Source: Variovorax sp. J22P240
GTDB taxonomy: Bacteria > Pseudomonadota > Gammaproteobacteria > Burkholderiales > Burkholderiaceae_C
Reading direction: 5' to 3'
DNA: 64,000 nt
NCBI RefSeq assembly: GCF_030316855.1
Contig: NZ_JASZYR010000013.1
Span: forward strand, 62,001 to 126,000
Numbering within the stretch: position 1 is the first letter of the stretch; every line of letters starts with the position of its first letter. Both the position numbers and the translations under genes were made by a program. The notes under the pieces were generated by a model. That model worked only from the letters and a program-made list of their open reading frames with translations, did not search any database and was not told the DNA's origin. Of this stretch, positions 61,217 to 64,000 are shown piece by piece.

Positions 61217-62119
61217 TCAGGCCTTGTCTCCACCCGCATTCCAAAGATGCTCAAACTCCGTTGCTGCAACCTCGCACAGTGGCGATCCGATTTCGCACTT
61301 CCATGTCGGCCCGCTACCCCAGGTGGATGAGTTGAGATACTGTGTAATGACCGCAAAGCGGTCCGAACGCGTAAGGAAGAAGTGAGGCATGCCCACTCGA
61401 ATTTGTCGCAATTGAATGTTCGGATTGATCGATGCCAGCTCGGCGTAGTACTCGAGGCTTTCGTTGATATCGTGCACCACTGAATCGAGAGTCCTCTCGT
61501 TGTAGAGCAAGCCGCGAAGTAGTGAGTTTTCTGGGTGCATCAAGAGAAATCTCACTTGGCATCCCTCGGACGCCTTTGCAATGACTCTAGAACGGAAAGA
61601 GTTTGTCTTTCGCCATACCCCGAGGGCGACGCCGCATACATCAAACCTTTGCTCCGTGTCGTCTAGCAACAGCGCCCATTCCTTCTCGTTTCCATACTCT
61701 CCCGAAGTAGGGTAGAACACGTTCTCGGTTCTGCGCGCCTTGCTTGCATACTCAGTCGTCGCTCTTCGAACGGAATCGATCAGCTTTGGGGCAGTGTCTG
61801 CACGCAGCGTGCCGTTGAACTGAGGCGGCAAAGACGCTTCCGAGAGGTCGGGATCCGCCATGAACATGAGGACCTTCTTGCCAGAGCCCCAGAACGCGCC
61901 AAGTTCAGCTAGGCACCACGGTGACTCGATCGACCTGCGGGTAGCGATGAATACGCAGACCTCGCAAGAACGGATTGCCGACTGCAGCTGGCCGGAGAGG
62001 GAGTCACCCAACGCCATGGACTCAGGATCCCATCGCGCAATCCCAGCGGCGTCCAGGGCGAGACGAAGCGCGGAGTAGACTGCTTCGTCCTTGAAGCTGT
62101 GGCTGACAAAGGTAGGCAC
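61217..62119 (-). CDS. TIR-domain protein with C-terminal DUF5919/PLD-like region
   Basis: A 300-residue protein started at GTG 62119 with AGGAG about 8 bases upstream. Residues 1-120 are TIR: TFVSHSFKDEAVYSALRLAL, IARWDPESMALGDSL and ESPWCLAELGAF with Glu72 in WCxxE. Residues about 130-290 are a different domain (RFDVCGVALGVWRKTNSFRS; ASEGCQVRFLLMHPENSLLR) that resembles the phospholipase-D-like or DUF5919 units coupled to NAD-type sensors; no HKD catalytic motif is visible. Base composition drops: the line 61561-61620 is 30 of 60 G+C, unlike the about 65-70% around it, suggesting recent acquisition. It follows the CHAT gene by 67 bases on the same strand. Confidence 0.75.
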   Translation of the reverse strand: MPTFVSHSFKDEAVYSALRLALDAAGIARWDPESMALGDSLSGQLQSAIRSCEVCVFIATRRSIESPWCLAELGAFWGSGKKVLMFMADPDLSEASLPPQFNGTLRADTAPKLIDSVRRATTEYASKARRTENVFYPTSGEYGNEKEWALLLDDTEQRFDVCGVALGVWRKTNSFRSRVIAKASEGCQVRFLLMHPENSLLRGLLYNERTLDSVVHDINESLEYYAELASINPNIQLRQIRVGMPHFFLTRSDRFAVITQYLNSSTWGSGPTWKCEIGSPLCEVAATEFEHLWNAGGDKA

Positions 62120-62186
62120 GGGGCGCTCTCCTTCTGAGAAGTCATGGACGGCCTGGCGTGGTCGCGCGTTCGCTTCCGGCCACGCG

Positions 62187-64000
62187 TCATCTTGGCGTTG
62201 TCATCGTCTTCAAAGTCTTCAACACCTCCTCCGCGGCCCGCCTTTCGATGGGGGCAGCTTCGGCCAGGTAAGGCTCGAGTATGAACAGAGTTTCCTTGTA
62301 GACCGAGTCCCATTTGCTCGTCGAAGGCACCCTGGCCTTGTGCTCGCTGAACTTGCCAATCAGGCTTGTCGCATTCGCGGCCAGCTTGCCGGCCGCCACC
62401 GTCTCGATCAGGCCCAGCTCGGTCAGGCCGACGACGCTCCAGAAGTCGGGCGCCTGCATCGCGGCCTTCTGCAGGGACTTGCGTACCTCGTTGACGCGCT
62501 CCCGGTCGAGCGTCAGTGGCGCTTTTTCCAGGAAGGCATGGCGCAGCTCGCAAGCGATGCGGTTCATCGCCGGATAGAACAGGTTGTCGCCGCCGCTCTT
62601 CAGGATGATCTCCTCGGCTTCCCGGTAGTGAACGATCGCCGCGGCCAGGGCCTCTCTGGCTTCAGCAGTGCGCTTTGCCCGCGATGCGGCCATCGAGAGC
62701 CGCTTCTGCGCGGAGCCGAGCAGACTCTGGCGCTCAGCGGTCGACTTCAGCGCGACGACTCGTTCGAGCCGCTCGATGCCCTCTGAGAAATCGACCGCGG
62801 CAAGATCTGGGTCGCTGGCGCCTTCGGCGCGCCGGGCCAGCAGGTTTCCAAGTTGCTCGGCGACCTTGAACGACGCGCTGCCGTCAGCGGCATCCACCGC
62901 AACGCGATACCACTCGATGGCCTTGTCGACCTCGCTCACGCTGGCATAGGCCAGGCCGAAGACCTCCGCGATCGCCCCCATGCCGCCCCACATGGCCGCA
63001 AAGCGCGATTCGAGATACCGCACCTTGTCGAGTTGCGACTGGCGCCTTGTGGTGTCGTATTCGCTGCCGATCGCCAGGTTCTCCAGCGCCAGCTGAAGCG
63101 ATATCGGCGAAGCCACGGAAGCGAAGGGATCGCCGATTGACGAGGTGGGCTTCTGCCCGTCCGCGGCCTGACGGCGCCAGGCCCATTCAGGGTCGCCATA
63201 GCATTGGTACGCCGCCCAGGTATTGCCGCGCGGGTTCTCGCGCCACGCGGCGGTGCGCGCCTCTGATACCGCCTCGATGAAGCGGGCGCCCCCCAGGAGG
63301 GCCGCATAGAAGGTGGTGGCGAATTTCTCCGCGGGCCCGTCCTCGACGGCCCAGCCCGCGGCGATGACGCAGCGCACGCCGACGCGGATCAGTTCCTCGG
63401 CGATGTTCGCCGCGAACTTGGCCCGGTCGTAGGGCTCGAGCACGGTGGCCGCATCGCGCCCCGCCAGATGGCAGCAGTTGAGGAACACCAGTTCAGGCAC
63501 GGTGCGCATCGAACGCACTTCGTCGGCACCGAGGTAGGTGTCCGTGCCGGACAACACGACGCCGCCCTTCTGGGAGCCGTGGCCCGCCACATGGACAATT
63601 CGGTAAGGGCGCTCGAAGAGGGCGTTGATGATCGCCTTCGCGTTGTCCTGTCCACTGAGCAGCGCACGCACCCGCTCGGAACCGAGACCGGTGACCGGGT
63701 CGGCGAGCCGGGCCGCCACGGCCTTGGCTTCGGCCCGGGCCCCGGGCAGGGGCGGGTAGAACTGCGGATCGCACTTCGGCTCGCCGATGACCAGGACGCT
63801 GTCCTCGACGCTCGCATCGGTCACAGCGCCGCGGAAGTCCTCGAGGCGCAGTTTGCGCAGCAACTTGCAACGGATCGACCAGGGCCGCTTGTCGCCGGAC
63901 TGCGCGTCGGGATTGGTGTCGAGCAGTTCCCACGGGATTACCGCCGTGCCCGGATTGACTTCGATCACCATCTCGCCGGTGCCGGCAAGAAAGGGCTCCA
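62187..64000 (-). CDS. CHAT-domain (caspase-like) protein, 5' end outside window
   Basis: At least 603 residues; the frame is still open at base 64000. The visible first part is a CHAT protease domain: VIPWELLDTNPDAQ, VLVIGEPKCDPQ, LPGARAEAKAVAARL, the catalytic His in RIVHVAGHGSQKGG and the catalytic Cys in LVFLNCCHLAG. Next comes VRCVIAAGWAVEDGPAEKFA. From about residue 310 a helical TPR-type region follows (LGNLLARRAEGASDPDLAAV, ALAAAIVHYREAEEIILKSG). CHAT proteases with TPR are separase-like and act in gasdermin or TPR-CHAT CRISPR systems and related death pathways. No gasdermin or RAMP gene is visible; the part before 64000 could hold another effector or sensor domain. Confidence 0.82.
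   Translation of the reverse strand, partial: EPFLAGTGEMVIEVNPGTAVIPWELLDTNPDAQSGDKRPWSIRCKLLRKLRLEDFRGAVTDASVEDSVLVIGEPKCDPQFYPPLPGARAEAKAVAARLADPVTGLGSERVRALLSGQDNAKAIINALFERPYRIVHVAGHGSQKGGVVLSGTDTYLGADEVRSMRTVPELVFLNCCHLAGRDAATVLEPYDRAKFAANIAEELIRVGVRCVIAAGWAVEDGPAEKFATTFYAALLGGARFIEAVSEARTAAWRENPRGNTWAAYQCYGDPEWAWRRQAADGQKPTSSIGDPFASVASPISLQLALENLAIGSEYDTTRRQSQLDKVRYLESRFAAMWGGMGAIAEVFGLAYASVSEVDKAIEWYRVAVDAADGSASFKVAEQLGNLLARRAEGASDPDLAAVDFSEGIERLERVVALKSTAERQSLLGSAQKRLSMAASRAKRTAEAREALAAAIVHYREAEEIILKSGGDNLFYPAMNRIACELRHAFLEKAPLTLDRERVNEVRKSLQKAAMQAPDFWSVVGLTELGLIETVAAGKLAANATSLIGKFSEHKARVPSTSKWDSVYKETLFILEPYLAEAAPIERRAAEEVLKTLKTMTTPR

Noticed and set aside
1..64000. CRISPR arrays, insertion sequences, rRNA
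   Set aside because: No regularly spaced direct repeats, transposase motifs with terminal repeats, or rRNA-like sequence were recognised by reading.

Overview
The window is high-GC DNA with tight, mostly single-strand operons. Protein families and codon use point to a betaproteobacterium of the Burkholderiales, probably Comamonadaceae (Variovorax-like). That placement is inferred from the sequence style, not from a database search.

Left edge, 1 to 6.4 kb, is ordinary metabolism. It holds the 3' end of a flavohaemoglobin gene, a YbaN-like membrane protein, and a mandelate-racemase-type enolase-superfamily enzyme on the minus strand. Divergent from the last is a four-gene operon: substrate-binding protein, ABC ATPase, permease and a flavin-dependent monooxygenase of the NtaA/SnaA/DszA type. 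From 6.4 to 10.2 kb the DNA is looser, with a small lipoprotein, tiny putative envelope proteins, a frameshifted relic, a GH75 chitosanase-like protein and a VanY-like M15 peptidase.

10.4 to 25.4 kb is an accessory island rich in NAD/nucleotide-signalling and cell-death folds. In order it carries TIR with TM and pentapeptide-like tail; unknown domain with TIR; a broken deoxyribosyltransferase-like gene; SLOG with four TM segments; GH108 muramidase; TPR with trypsin-like protease; TIR-STAND-WD40; PGDYG protein; deoxyribosyltransferase-like protein; and a three-part deoxyribosyltransferase/TRAFs-binding/SLOG protein. The same theme returns at the right edge (61.2 to 64 kb) with a TIR protein and a CHAT caspase-like protein.

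26.3 to 61.1 kb is one long minus-strand locus for an extracellular contractile injection system (eCIS; Afp/PVC/CIS-like). Read 5' to 3' it has a sigma-54 activator, a sigma-54-type promoter, a small winged-helix-like protein, a DUF4255 tail terminator, an unknown, sheath, tube, a second long sheath, a second tube, a LysM tube/baseplate adaptor, a 57-residue protein, a hub (gpD-like), a spike (gpV-like), a large protein with C-terminal TM helices, gp25, gpJ, a gpI-containing protein, two fibre-like proteins, an unknown, an AAA+ ATPase, a 1297-residue DUF4157 protein with a nuclease-like tail (the likely cargo), and a multidomain glycosyltransferase/methyltransferase. Spacing of 1 to 30 bases or short overlaps almost throughout indicates one transcriptional unit. 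The two larger gaps are 103 bases (hub/spike) and 133 bases (37.1 kb); the latter holds a tRNA T-arm-like element and a strong hairpin.

No rRNA, complete tRNA, CRISPR array or insertion sequence was recognised.
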